64,000 bases of DNA from Rotaria socialis (lineage: Eukaryota > Rotifera > Eurotatoria > Philodinida > Philodinidae). The notes under the pieces were generated by a model, which saw only the letters and a list, made by a program, of their open reading frames with translations, searched no databases and had not been told where the DNA came from. Location of the stretch: the NCBI GenBank assembly GCA_905331475.1, contig CAJNYU010000184.1, positions 248,001-312,000 on the forward strand, written 5' to 3'. Both the position numbers and the translations under genes were made by a program. This document shows, one piece after another, positions 29,240 through 41,366 of the stretch (the first letter of the stretch is position 1; each line of letters begins with the position of its first letter).

Positions 29240-29609
29240 ATGTTAGGATCTTATCAATTATCGGTAATCATCAAATTGATTCTCTTCGAAGTACTCGGAC
29301 TAAGTAAGTTTCTTTTTTTTCTTATTTTTTCACTTGTCTATTAGAGACACATCGAAATGGTTTCTTCATGTACAAACAAACAAATAATCAACTTCTAACG
29401 CGATTCTATGGACCCTCATAACTATTGTGCCAAATGCACTGCATACGTATATCAAACAATAGTATAGAGCTTCACTCACTACCACTACCACACCATGAAT
29501 ACATATTTAGATTTTTTTACTCAGCCGATTTTTAGTCTTCCATTATGCATTGATAAGATTTTGAAACTCTTTGATCATTACAATAATAGCAGAAAAAATG
29601 CTGGCTTCC

Positions 29610-29650
<41 letters not shown>

Positions 29651-30606
29651 TCTTTCATACATATGCATGTACAGACAAATGGTATTTCTACTAACAACAA
29701 AACAAAATTGTATCTAATAATATGACCTTTAATATGAAGATAACTTGTCAACTAGATAATTGAATAGCTCAGTTGATTCAGGTGTTGTCTATGAATAAAA
29801 TAATTAAAAATGGCCTGTCTATTCATTTCTAGTGTGTATTGAAGACGATTCATTTCGTCGTTATCGTCGACTACGTTCTTCTAGTGACAGTAATAATTCT
29901 CCCGGTACTCCATTTATCATAGTTTCCGTGTCAGTTGATGATTATTTTGCTATTCTTAATTGTTCTACGCCAGAAAAAGTATCTCATGATAAACTCGAAT
30001 GGTATTTTCAACCGCATACTTCTTTTAAATCGCCGCGTGTTATTTGGCAACGTGGTCGTTCAACTACTCATCGTTATACAGCTTATTCACCTGATCAAAT
30101 TCAACATTTTTTTAAAATCAAACCAATCACTAATAATGATAGTGGTACTTATTCCTGTGTTGATCAAGCAAGCGGTTTTATTAAGCCAGTCGAACTTATT
30201 GTTCGTAAGTTTGATTATATATTATATTGCATCAGAGCATTCTATTCAATTTATACTTGAAAAAAATTCAACAGTTCTCTTGTTTTTGCTTCATTAATAC
30301 TAAAGTATATAGCTTAAATTTGAAATTGATTTTTTTTCTTTCATTTTGTGTCGGTTGGCGAGAAATTTATTATGCAAATGAGTAGATTTTAATCTAATCA
30401 ATCATAGCACTGCTAAGAAAATTAAATGTCTTCTTTTACAAAGATTAAACTACTAAGCTGACAGGTATCTTTTATTTTACATTTTAGGCGACAGTCGCAG
30501 TTGTGCCGGGAGTGTTATTCGTTTACAAATGACAATGCTTGTCTCTATTGTGCTACTTTCATTATTCTTATCACGACGAACAGCAAGCGAGAGTCAAATA
30601 ACATGA
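29240..30606 (+). CDS. Small type I membrane protein with one Ig-like domain
   Basis: Three exons (29240-29303, 29833-30204, 30488-30606) join in frame to 184 residues. Exon 1 encodes a signal peptide (MLGSYQLSVIIKLILFEVLG). Exon 2 encodes a single V-type Ig fold: the first Cys in AILNCSTPEK, the core Trp in LEWYFQP, and the DSGTYSC motif with the second Cys. Exon 3 encodes a hydrophobic helix (MTMLVSIVLLSLFLS) and a very short basic-start tail, RRTASESQIT. This is a complete miniature cell-surface receptor or adhesion protein. No signalling motif such as an ITAM or ITIM is seen in the tail. Splice phases agree at all junctions (1, 1). The ligand and closer family are unknown. Confidence 0.7.
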
Positions 30607-31408
30607 TCCTTCTTCATATTTTGTATGTATATATATTATACTTGTCAACATACGTCTTCCATCCATCAATGTTCTTACTTTTTATTGTAAAACATGAATT
30701 TCAATTAAAAACAAGCACAAATAGGATAGAAAAGTTTTATGCTACGAAAGAAGCCTCAGGAGTTGTATTTTTTTGTCTTCTTCTTTTTTGTAACTGACCG
30801 AAAATAGCATTGAATTTCTTTTTATAATGAAAATGCAAATTGGATATTGCCTTTTTCTTTTTATACATATTACTATTAAAATATTATTACGCTCACCAAC
30901 AGCTAAATGTTATTCTATTGATAAAGAGAACAGATGATATTAATAACAAGTTCTTTCATAATCATTGATTCTCTCGTGTTCTACAAGGCAATACATCTGT
31001 AGCTCGATTATCTAAGATTTGTTTTTAGTGTGTATTTCTATTTCGAAACTAATACGAGAGTCAATAAGTCTATTGAAAAATAAAACGATTTAACATCATA
31101 GTTTCCTTTTTATTCTTAAAGAAACATTCAATGAAAAATACTTTTCCGATTGAAACCAACATGTGTAAGGAAGAATGTTTGTGATTAGTCAGAATGTATT
31201 TAATTACTTGTCGACCTATGCATATTCTTTTATCATATACAGACGCAATACTTATCTAATATTTTCTCTTTTTTTCATGAATTTTCAACCTTATATTATG
31301 TATTAATATTCAATTTCAATGATTAATGAAATAGGCAATAAATACAATGCATGTTAACGCCAATAGCACAATGTTCAAATGACAACAAGAAAAAATATAA
31401 CCAAAATT

Positions 31409-31448
<40 letters not shown>

Positions 31449-31747
31449 AGAGAGAGAGAGAGAGAGATCACGACTCCAGGAAAACAAACATTATTACAAT
31501 CTTGAAATACAATGTCAAAAAATAGCCAATAGAATTACAAGGAAACATCAATAAATAAGATTTACGCATTGAAAGCAGATATGAAGAAAAAACGATTTAT
31601 TACTGAATGAGAACATCTTCTTTTTGCATAAACGATAAAACTTTTAGAAGGAAGGTTGAATAGAAAAAGTAGTTCTTTTTTCTGTAGAGATTAAAACCCA
31701 TGGAATGACTAGTTAACATGGAACAAAAATATTGTTTGGTGTCTTTT
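30607..31747. other. Convergent intergenic region
   Basis: This separates the 3' ends of the Ig gene (plus) and the flippase gene (minus). It is AT-rich, with a (TA)n(GA)n compound microsatellite at about 31413-31468. No gene seen. Confidence 0.5.
31413..31468. repeat. Compound (TA)n-(GA)n microsatellite
   Basis: About 16 TA units run directly into about 11 GA units. Confidence 0.9.
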
Positions 31748-34700
31748 TCAGTATCCTAATGGTTTTTCAATGTTCGTATCATAATTTCGAATCAATTGAT
31801 CTTGTGGAACAACTCCATCTTCTTCTTGCGAAAAAGCGAATCCATCTAAAATTAAATTAAATTAAATCAAATAGCAATTCAATATGATTATTTACGATAA
31901 GGTCCAGGAATAATTCCAGACATTTTTGGTGTTCGTGTTCGAATAAAAACACTTTTTAATAATGCTAATCGTTCAGCAACACGTGAAACCGTTGATGTTT
32001 GCCGTGCCATAACTAAATCGTATGGATCTTGATTTGCAACTTCTTTTTCTTGCACTTCTTGCATTAATGTTTTATATAATGTTCTTTGTAAACTATTAAA
32101 AAACAACAGAGATGAAGCCAATTTACAGAAGCAAATCTTACCAATTATAGATAAAATCAGCGAATAATGCAGTTATCGGAATTATTATTAAACCAAGCCA
32201 GAAGTACATACTCGAAAAAACATATTTTGCCTAAAGCAGCAGTCTTAACATTTTTGAATATTCTATTAAGCAAACAGAGATACATACCATGCCACGCATT
32301 TCTGGTGCTAGGGGTATAGTTGGCCATATACTACTGTATACGATGAAAAACAAAAACCATGATGCTATACTTCCCCAAATTGCAACATGCGTTAGCTAAT
32401 AAATTGAATGATTTTCATATAAAAAAAAGACTTCTCCCTGTTTTTTCTATTCCAAATTTCACTTACAAACGTCCATGAATCACTTTCAAGTCCAGCTTTG
32501 AGGCAAACGACGAAGATGACATACTAAAATATTTAGATAGAAATCTATTAATAAAATACATCAACTTTTGTAATTTTACAACAGTCAAATATTAATCATG
32601 CGGTGAGTAAAACTGAAACACAGCGTATAATGTTGAAACATACCGTGTAAATCATATTGCCTAATAGTAGATAGTCTCCCACTTGTCCGTTACTATATGC
32701 AACGTCTACAGATAGAAAACAATAAGAAGCAGCCAGTTTAGTGATGTGCATTTAGTTATTTTTCTAATTACATGCTAGGGAATAATTTTAAAAGAAGAGG
32801 TGTTAGTGCATTGAAAAGCCAAGAAAGAACAAAGTTAAATAACCTTTCCCTTTTCTATCAGATTAGTTAAGCATGCATGTAAACATCAAGAAAAGAAAAC
32901 TAAAGAAAATATAATCTCCATTTACAGTATAGACGCAGTTGCCAAGAAATAAATGACTACCGAAAACCGTTCCATCAGAATGAGCAACATCTAAATAGTA
33001 TAGACAATCAACTTTTCTCTGTCGGTATTATTTGAAAGCATGGGGCCAAAACAGATTATATGTTAAAATAACAATCAACACGTCTACATACCATGTCGCA
33101 ACATTGCATACGACATAAAATAAAGAATAATGGAATGATAAACAGCATTCAAACACCATGTCCAAAAGACCTAAAACGTTAAGTACTATTTTTTGTTTTC
33201 TTCTCTCGACACCAGCAATATTTTACTTTAATATTGAAATCTGATCTATTTTGTGACATTTTATACATAGCTGGAAATCGCATCATAGTTTCAGCACTAC
33301 AACATCGATCTAATAAACCAAGTGCCATTGGTGGTGCTGCTGTAAATAGTACATTGTATATTGCAATAGTCCATCGTTCAAATAAAATCTGTCCCGAAAA
33401 TCCATTGTGAAATGCAAACCAAAGCTAAAAACAAAAACTCATGCAAAATCACTTCATTTTGTTTTTGAAATGTTAAAACTAACCTCCATAACATAAAGAC
33501 AAATATTTTTATAGAATGAATAAAGTAAAACTTTACATAGACGACGATAACTCCAAACACCATGTACAAATAATAGTTTTGTTAAAAATCGAAATTGTCC
33601 AATTGTATAATCTGCCGCACATGCAGCTTGTACACCTTCACGGCCCATGATTCCGACACCAACATGTGCTGTTTGAATCATGCCAACATCATTGGCTCCA
33701 TCGCCGATTGCTAATGTTATTTCATCAGTTGATAGTTTTACAAGTTCAACAACTTCGGCTTTCTGTTTTGGACTAACACTGAGAAAAACAATAACAAAAC
33801 ATAACTTAGTCTACTGCTTTGGATTTAGTCAATTTCTGCTTACCGACAACAAATAACAGTTTTGCATGATACAGCTAAATCGAGAAAATCTTGCCGACAT
33901 GTTGGTGACAATGCATATTTTAGTGTTCTTCCTTCAATAATCAGTGACGCTAGATTTTCTTTACGTAATGATTCACCAAATGTTTGACAATGTTCACGTA
34001 ATTGTCGTTGAGTATCCTTTTATTAAAAACAAAATATTTTCGATTACGTTCTTAAGAAAAACAAGAACGTCATTTGTTTATTTACATCAAGCGTTGCTTC
34101 ATCAAGAGTTAGATTAAGTAACTGATCAGATAAAAGTTTACATGAATAACCAATATTAACTGCAGTTTCTTTTTTATCACCAGTTAATACCCAAATCTAA
34201 GAATTTATTTATTTATGTATACATTGGAAAATATCATTTCGTTTGTTTACTATTTTACCTTAATGCCAGCTTTTAATAACATAGAAAGACTTTCTGGAAC
34301 ATTCTGTAAATAAAAACAAAATTTCAAGATAATGAGAATAGATATTTGTTGGAAATGTCACATCGAGATAGTAACAAATAAAAAACAATCATACTAATTT
34401 TATAGGCTATTAATGAGTGTTTTTGCTGTAGTTATTAGCAGTAGGTGTCCAACCCATGCTTTCTCAAGTTCTCCTGAGTACTGTTGACAAATCGACAGGT
34501 GGTATTACTTATTAATATGTCAACTATACCTAGTAGAACATGATAATTAATACTATATGAAATAGTGAAACTGATTCTTCTCAGGCATGCAGATGTCTGG
34601 TTTTTCGTAATCTAAACAATCTAGTCGCCTGTTAATGTTAAAAATAATTACATCTTGTAATTTATCTTCAATGCCAGTAGCGCCTAATAAAATTAACTCT

Positions 34701-35531
34701 TTTTCAATTTTCTCTGCTACTTCAGCAACTAATTCATGGCGGTTATTGATTGCAGTTGATGCTTGTCGATATTCAAGTGACCATTCCTAATAATAAATTA
34801 AAAGAAGTTGAAACACTAATACATTATTTTGATTTACATTATATTCTTCATTTGTTAAAATTCGACAAGCAAGACATAATGTACGAAGACCATCTTTAGC
34901 AAAACTCTCCAAATGTTCCATTGTTAATGGAACATTAGGATCGTTTGCAACAAGACGTTCCATAATTACACTATCCTAAAAACAGAGAGCGAGAGATTTC
35001 ATTTCTAATAGAAAATAGTTGTATGCACTTACTGCGCCTTTACAAAATAATTTTATTTCTTTTTTGGCTGTTCGAACAATAACACTCATCCGTTTACGAT
35101 CACTTCAAAACCAAAGATTTAGTTTTTTTTTGAATAAATTTATTCAATATTTTACCTGCTGAATTCAAGTACATTCAAAATTTCGTATGCTTCGTCTTCG
35201 CCTCGCTAGAAAAATTAGACAATAACTATAAAAAGAAAACTAATGATTGATTTATTTACAAAATTAATAATGACACTATCCGGTGTACGACGAAAAAATA
35301 TCACACCCATTTCTTTTACTGCTGATACCAACGCATATTCATCTAAAATACAATTCAACATTGTTTCTTCATTTGTTTGTGAGCGAAATTTTACCTGGTG
35401 ATGATGCTTGATAAACAATATCATTTAATAAATCAGTATGCATTTTATTCTCGGGTACAACTGTATGACATGTTGCAAGAAGAGCAAGAAATTCGCGTAT
35501 TTGATTACCAGTACTCTAGAAATGAAATAAC

Positions 35532-35563
<32 letters not shown>

Positions 35564-37980
35564 TCAATTTAATGTGAGACATAATGAAAAAGAAACTACT
35601 TAAGTGGATCAACTGTTTGGAATTTATGCACGACTTACTTATCTATTTCCCTGATGACAACAACTTGAAGACCCTCTAGTTCCGTTCTAGAAAAATCTAT
35701 TTCATATATCATTTGAAAAAGATTGCATTGATCATTGTTTTTTTTTATTTACTGAATCGTTAATAACATAATCCGCTTAAAACAAAAGAATATTTAGTTA
35801 TCCGTAATGTTTTGTTCAGGTCGGAAGAAAATTTTCCTCTTAATCCCAGTCTAATCCTGCACATCTTCAGTTGTTCTTCATAGACATGGAAGTTTTTCTG
35901 AGTTCAAGTCTTTTGTAGTCTTAAAATTAATAGCACGAATGCCTACAGGGTATTTTCAGATCACAGCAGACTCATACAAAAGTTTCTGCAAATAATTATA
36001 AACTTACATGTTGTTCTAAATTTTTCAGTAATTCATAACTATTAAATTCTGCAATATTTCCAGATCTGAAATTACAATAGAAAAAAAAACTTTAATTGAA
36101 AAGTTCAATGTAACAGAATGGTTTTTCCTTACCCGTACATAATACCACCAATAGTACATTGTTTAAAAACCATGACATTTTTCGTTAATGTACCAGTTTT
36201 ATCAGAAAAAATATATTTCACTTGTCCAAGTTCTTCATTTAAATTCGATGTTCTTGCATTTGCCGGTGTATCAGTTTCTCGATCATACATATCGACATCC
36301 TATAGGACACAAAAGTTAAATGTTCATTTTGAAAAATATTTTCCTCATACCCAGTTGATAAAATATGCTTGAATAAATTTCACAAGATCAATTGTTATTT
36401 GTAATGAAATAGGAATTAAATTGTTAAATAAAATAAAGAATGTTAAGAATGTATAACCAAAATGATTGGGTGCTGTAGCTAAAGCAAACGCAAAATAGAA
36501 ACTGTGTACTTTATTTATTGAAAAACAAAAACCTTTACCAGTTGCTTTATCATCAGTAGCATATGCCAAACCAAGATACCAATGTGCTATTTTATTTCTA
36601 TAATTCCAAATTTCTCCTGCTATTGTACTGAATGAACATATGATTATCAGAAGTACAAGTAAAAACAATATCTAGAGAACAAAAAAAAAACAAGAAACCT
36701 AAAGAAATATTTATTTTCGAAATATTTACTTGACTATTAGTCACTTGTTCAACATTAGTTCGTTTGAAAGGCACAGACGATGAATTCTAAATATTGAAAT
36801 CATTCAAAACAAAACAAAAATCTTCTTATCTTGTGAAACAAACCATCATTAATTTTGTTTCATGTCCGTTATAAATAACAAGTCCATAAATCCATGCAGT
36901 ATTTTTTAATTGTGAACCACGCAAAAGTATTTGATCAGCGCCTAATGGAATTGGATGAGCAACATTATTGAGTTTTAGTGTTCCTGCAAATTCATATAAA
37001 TTCCGATTAGGTAATTCACATTCGATTACACCAAATAAATCTCGTAATTGTACACTTGATATCATATTAGCAGTTTGCGGTAATCCCTAAATAGAAGATA
37101 CATTGAACCATTTTGTAAAAACAAAAACCTATGAATCAAACCTGTCGAACTTTGAGATTAGTTTCACCATCGAGATTAGATGTTTGAATATAACATATCG
37201 AATTCGGTTCACTAGATAAGATAAAAACGGTGTGCTTTTGTTTCTTTTAAATCGAACTATTTCGATAATCACCCTGATGAAAGTAAAACAAGATCTGCCG
37301 GAAAAAATTCATTGTCAAGTACTTTCACAATATCGCCAACTTTAACTCTTTGCCAAGTTGTATACAACCAGTTGCCATGTCGATAAACTAAATTAAATTA
37401 TTTCATTAAATTCATCGAACCTAATTTTTTTTTTGTCATTTTACTTAAAACTTTTCTTTTATTCACTGAACCATCTTGTATATGTCGTTTCTAGATAGGA
37501 GCAAATAGTTTAGTAAAAATGTAGATTTCTATGTAAAAATTACGAACCACATCCTCAATAATTTCTTTAATAGCTGCACAACAAAGAATGATCGATAGTG
37601 GAACAGCTGTGGTATACCTTCCAGTTGGTGAAACACCAGGAATTTGCTGAAATTGAAATTGTATTGAATGAAAAATAATGTGAAATATTTCAATTTACCT
37701 GGAGCACAGCAATGCAAAGGAAAAATATATTTGAATATTTACGGAATTGCTCAAAAAGAAATTTCGGTAAAAATGATATAATTGAATATTTGCTTGTACT
37801 AATATGATTCGTTATAGATTTAATTGGTTGTGCTCCACGATTTATCGTTATTATCCGTTTTGAATCAATATCACTGTCAGTTGTTATTGTTCTTATAGGA
37901 TTTTGACTGCTCCTTCTTTTGTTTGTCACAGCATTTCTAATATCACGAAAAAAACGTGTCATCGACGAGGTTTGTCCCAT
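31748..37980 (-). CDS. ATP8A: P4-ATPase phospholipid flippase, ATP8A type
   Basis: It flips aminophospholipids, chiefly phosphatidylserine, to the cytosolic leaflet, with a CDC50/TMEM30 partner. The start is the ATG at 37980 and the stop is at 31748, with more than 20 exons. N to [18 protein letters not shown] and the TM1-2 region; actuator motif [10 protein letters not shown] (about 37170); phosphorylation motif [10 protein letters not shown] (about 36190); nucleotide domain with KGADSVI; hinge GDGANDVGM (about 33700); TM5-10; and a tail with [12 protein letters not shown] like vertebrate ATP8A1. It looks intact. A 60-bp in-frame intron without stops interrupts the TM3-TM4 loop (about 36476-36536), so its retention would add 20 residues. 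Two alternative exons encode the TM7-TM8 loop (separate entries). ATP8A1 and ATP8A2 cannot be separated here. Confidence 0.93.
32644..32705 (-). other. Alternative exon B of the ATP8A flippase (same protein segment)
   Basis: A 62-nt exon encodes (G)AC plus [20 protein letters not shown], the same segment as exon A but with a different sequence. It has proper AG and GT borders. It also splices from the upstream exon ending RH(G) and into the downstream exon starting [11 protein letters not shown]. Lengths of 65 and 62 nt mean that using both, or neither, shifts the frame. Confidence 0.8.
32926..32990 (-). other. Alternative exon A of the ATP8A flippase (TM7-TM8 loop)
   Basis: A 65-nt exon between an AG acceptor and a GT donor encodes (G)AT plus [21 protein letters not shown]. 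It aligns with the human ATP8A1 stretch QYGTVFGNGKTSDYLLLGNFVYT at the exoplasmic TM7-TM8 loop and the start of TM8. It enters in phase 1 and leaves in phase 0, exactly as exon B does. Confidence 0.8.
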
Positions 37981-38876
37981 TGCGAAGAAAAAGGCGCAGA
38001 TATTGAACACCAATCGACGCAAAGTTAACTTACAACACCGACGGGGTGAAATCTTTATTTTACAAGAAAAAAACTCATACAGTATCGAAACCTAAAGAGA
38101 TCAAAAGGTACGTAAACAAATGTTCAGTTAAAATAATTCGTATATTGACCTTTTCTTCTCGGTTTTTGTCTATTTGGTTCTTTAGTACTATTGATGACAA
38201 GAATGCGTTGATCTTTCACTGGTTATTTTTAGATGCACTATATGATGACGTTTTCAGACTCGGTCGATAAATTAAGATTAATATATATTCAAAATCAGCA
38301 TACTATGAATATTAATTTCTTTTAAATATTACGCTTGTCTTTTTTCAAAACAAGCATAGATGACGCTAGGTTATATTGATGTTGTGATGGAGGATTGGCT
38401 TGGAAAGAGCTATTCCATGTAGAATTTTTTTCTTTTGTATGTCAAACAGTTCAAGCTCACTGAATTTGATGCATTGAAATTCTCTTTTTCTACTGTCCGA
38501 AAATAGAAAAAATAATATAAATGCAAAGCATGCTTATAACACTTTTCACGTAAATACTAACATTCATCAAATATTCTTTGATTCAACGGATAGCAAAGAA
38601 TTATATACAGTTACTATTTGAAAAGTAACATAATATTTATATAATATCTTATTCATACTGGTATCGAAAAGCACAAAAGAAAGATGTAAGAAATCGATCG
38701 TAAGTCACTTCCAATAGGAAGGAAAATCTGACGAAAAGTAATTTAAAAAAGAAAAAAAAGAGCATTATCTGTTATATGAGAACCTGTCTAGAGGACAAAC
38801 TTGCTGTCGACAGTAATGGTAACTTAGCACAAAGAATCACTTATTCTTCGAGTAGATAATAACTATTTTAATTGTT
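37981..38876. other. Intergenic between flippase and peroxiredoxin
   Basis: It lies upstream of both genes, which are divergently transcribed. AT-rich, with no gene or clear core-promoter element seen. Confidence 0.4.
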
Positions 38877-39455
38877 ATGAATCGATTCGATTTGCCTGAT
38901 GGTTTACCGGTACCAGTCGATGATGGTCAATGTGCACACTTAAAGGCTGGCACGAAATTTCCTGTTGATATTTTAATTCATTTACCTACGACTAGTAAAA
39001 ATTCGGTAGACATTGTTAGCCAACCACGTACTATAATATATTTTTATCCTCGGACTGGTAAACCAGATCAAAAGCTTCCTGATGGTTGGGATGAGATTCC
39101 TGGCGCTCGAGGATGTACACCAGAATCATGTGGATTTCGTGATCATTATCAAGAATTACAATCGTTAGGTGCAACTGTTTATGGATGTAGTACTCAAACA
39201 ACTGAGTATCAACAAGAAGTTGCCGATCGATTACATTTACCATTTGATTTATTAAGTGATTCAAAATTAGAATTATTAAATCATTTAAAGTTACCTCACT
39301 TTACTTTGCCAGAATTGGATAATATTCCATTAATTGCACGTTTGACAATAATAATCAAATATGATACTATTGAACATGTTTTTTATCCAATATTTCCACC
39401 TGATAAACATTCACAACAAGTTATCGATTGGTTAAAACAAAATCCATTAAAATAA
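38877..39455 (+). CDS. Bacterial-type (PrxQ/BCP-like) peroxiredoxin, intronless
   Basis: It would reduce hydroperoxides with a peroxidatic cysteine and thioredoxin-type reductants. The frame has 192 residues from an ATG with no intron. Residues about 57-95 carry TIIYFYPRTGKP, then GWDEIPGARGCTPESCGFRD. The Cys in GCTPESC is the peroxidatic position, with a second Cys five residues later, the PrxQ/BCP helix arrangement. The catalytic T of the PxxxTxxC motif is not in its classic place; the bacterial subfamily with the GARGCTPQSCGFRD signature has the same layout. The C-terminal LTIIIKYDTIEHVFYPIFPPDKH fits the thioredoxin fold. This subfamily is common in bacteria and not among the usual animal Prx1-6, so horizontal origin is plausible. 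I cannot verify that without a search. Confidence 0.8.
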   Translation: MNRFDLPDGLPVPVDDGQCAHLKAGTKFPVDILIHLPTTSKNSVDIVSQPRTIIYFYPRTGKPDQKLPDGWDEIPGARGCTPESCGFRDHYQELQSLGATVYGCSTQTTEYQQEVADRLHLPFDLLSDSKLELLNHLKLPHFTLPELDNIPLIARLTIIIKYDTIEHVFYPIFPPDKHSQQVIDWLKQNPLK

Positions 39456-40091
39456 AGTTTTTACTATTCACTACGATGAAATATTTAATAATTGAAAAAG
39501 AAAAAGATTCACTGTTCTGTTCTATTATATCTTTTTTTATTGTGCTTTCGCTGGTATCGGTGTTGCTTTCATGTTCTTTGTTGACAATTGATTGATAATA
39601 ATTTTCGAAAATGTTTGAATCATTCATCATTAAAAAGTCCATCAACAATTGTTTCATATTTTCTGGATTTATGCATACGAAATCAAAAATAAATTAACTT
39701 TAAACGTATTTGAAAGTCGAAAAGATCTTAAAGAATGTTGAAGACAACAAAGATTTGAACATTTTATTATTCATTCATGTTCAAATTTTCGATAAATTTC
39801 ATCCCGTTTTTATTCTCTCATTGGTAAGTGTTCTATAAAATAATGGGTGTCCTTGCTCTCATTTCATTAGATCAAATAAGAATAGGAATATGTTTTTATA
39901 AAAAAAGATTGAAGAAAGTCTCTTTAAAAATTTTAATAAAGCAGTGTGCCGTGATTCATATTCCCAGATTGAAGAATCATGTTGGTAGACGACTCTGCCT
40001 GTTTGACCAACGTGAGTAGCTTTTAATTTTGAGGCCCAACGGATAAAAAAACTTTCATAATTGTTTTTCAACCGAACTTTTAGAACACTCT
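39456..40091. other. Intergenic, no supported gene
   Basis: 3' side of the peroxiredoxin. A minus-strand open frame at 39421-39657 partly overlaps the gene and shows no family I recognise. The target duplication of the next element begins at 40086. Confidence 0.4.
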
Positions 40092-41062
40092 CTGGGCTGC
40101 GATTCGACCTACATTTCCTATAATTCCTATATTTTCAAAAAAAAAGTCCTATTTTCCCTATATTTTATCGAAAAAAAAACAGAAAATTTTCGAAACCTTC
40201 TTAATTTTGCTATTGTTTTCAGACGAAAAAAAACGTTTAATGTGTATAATCTTGTGTTTTGGACAAATTCTTGTATTATAGTAACATTTGTTTTAAACAG
40301 TATTTTTCCTTGCGCCTATTTAGTGGGCTGACAAGAAATTGTTTAATAGTAACGCAAGTACAAAATACAAAATAGTTCAAAAGAAAAAACATTCACAAAG
40401 TGATCATGTACTAGTTTCGGGTTTTGAGTGAAGTTTTAATTAGATATAAAAACTGCATATATATATATATACCCCTGGAGAAAATAACTTTCACTCTGTA
40501 TTTTGAGGATATTGTTACCAAAAGAATATATTTTTAAAAAGTAACGGCATATTCTGAAAGCCCGTGAAATTTTACACCGTCCTGTGAGTATGCATTTTCA
40601 TTTACACTTATTTATTACCAGAAAAAATTGAGTTATGATAAAATACAAAATAAACTAGTGGAAAATAATAAGCGATGAATGCTGATTATCAGGACAATAA
40701 AATTAGGCTGAGATTTTTTTAGGAAGCCATATCCGTAATCTGAAACGTCTCTTTTTATTATGAGAAATAGGATTTGTTTTTTCAAAGCTTATGATTTACT
40801 TTATTGTTATTTATCGATTTGTGAAAAACTTTTATAATGATCCTCGAATTGTCGAGTTGTTACAGTAGAAAAAAATTACATAAGGATCTTGTCTACGGTT
40901 GAACTATTTATAACAGCTACATTAAAACGATTTTCGAACAGAGCAGTGAAAAAACACCAAAACAATTGAACAGAAATGATGTATAAAAAATCCTCTTTTT
41001 ATGTCATTTTTTTTATCGAAAATCCTATATTTTTAAAAAGTGCAATCGGAGGCCAGCACTCT
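40086..41062. mobile_element. Non-autonomous DNA element, copy 2, with 6-bp target duplication
   Basis: The element itself spans 40092-41056 (965 bp) and is flanked by the direct repeat CACTCT (40086-40091 and 41057-41062). Its terminal inverted repeats are CTGGGCTGCGATTCGACC and, read in reverse from the right end, CTGGCCTCCGATTGCAC. It matches 8077-9080 throughout except for small indels and a shorter (TA)n tract. No coding capacity. Confidence 0.8.
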
Positions 41063-41215
41063 ATGTATATACATGAATCAACAAACTTCTACTTATCGTT
41101 AGTAAATGCTTTGCTAAATCTTACGTCAAACAGTCTAATCAGTTCGATCAATCTGAAATACTGACTAATATCAAGAATAAATGTATTTGATTCATTATTT
41201 GCTATCATATTGGCG

Positions 41216-41222
41216 TATAAAA
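41216..41222 (+). promoter_or_regulatory. TATA box of the defensin-like gene
   Basis: TATAAAA lies 145 bp upstream of the signal-peptide ATG at 41367. This is one of the few clear TATA boxes in the window and fits an inducible secreted-peptide gene. Confidence 0.4.
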
Positions 41223-41366
41223 GTGAATATATATTTGGAATGCTAAAATCATTTCTTGTAATATTCGATTCAACCCTACATTTATTGCGAACGTAATGAT
41301 ATAAACTATTGTCTCCATTGCAGGCATTTTTTAACTTAGCTTGTCAATTCAATATGCATCATAAAT

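Noticed and set aside
39421-39657. Minus-strand ORF overlapping the end of the peroxiredoxin gene
   Set aside because: It reads somewhat protein-like (NPENMKQLLMDFL), but overlaps a well-supported gene, has no clear splice partners, and matches no family I know.
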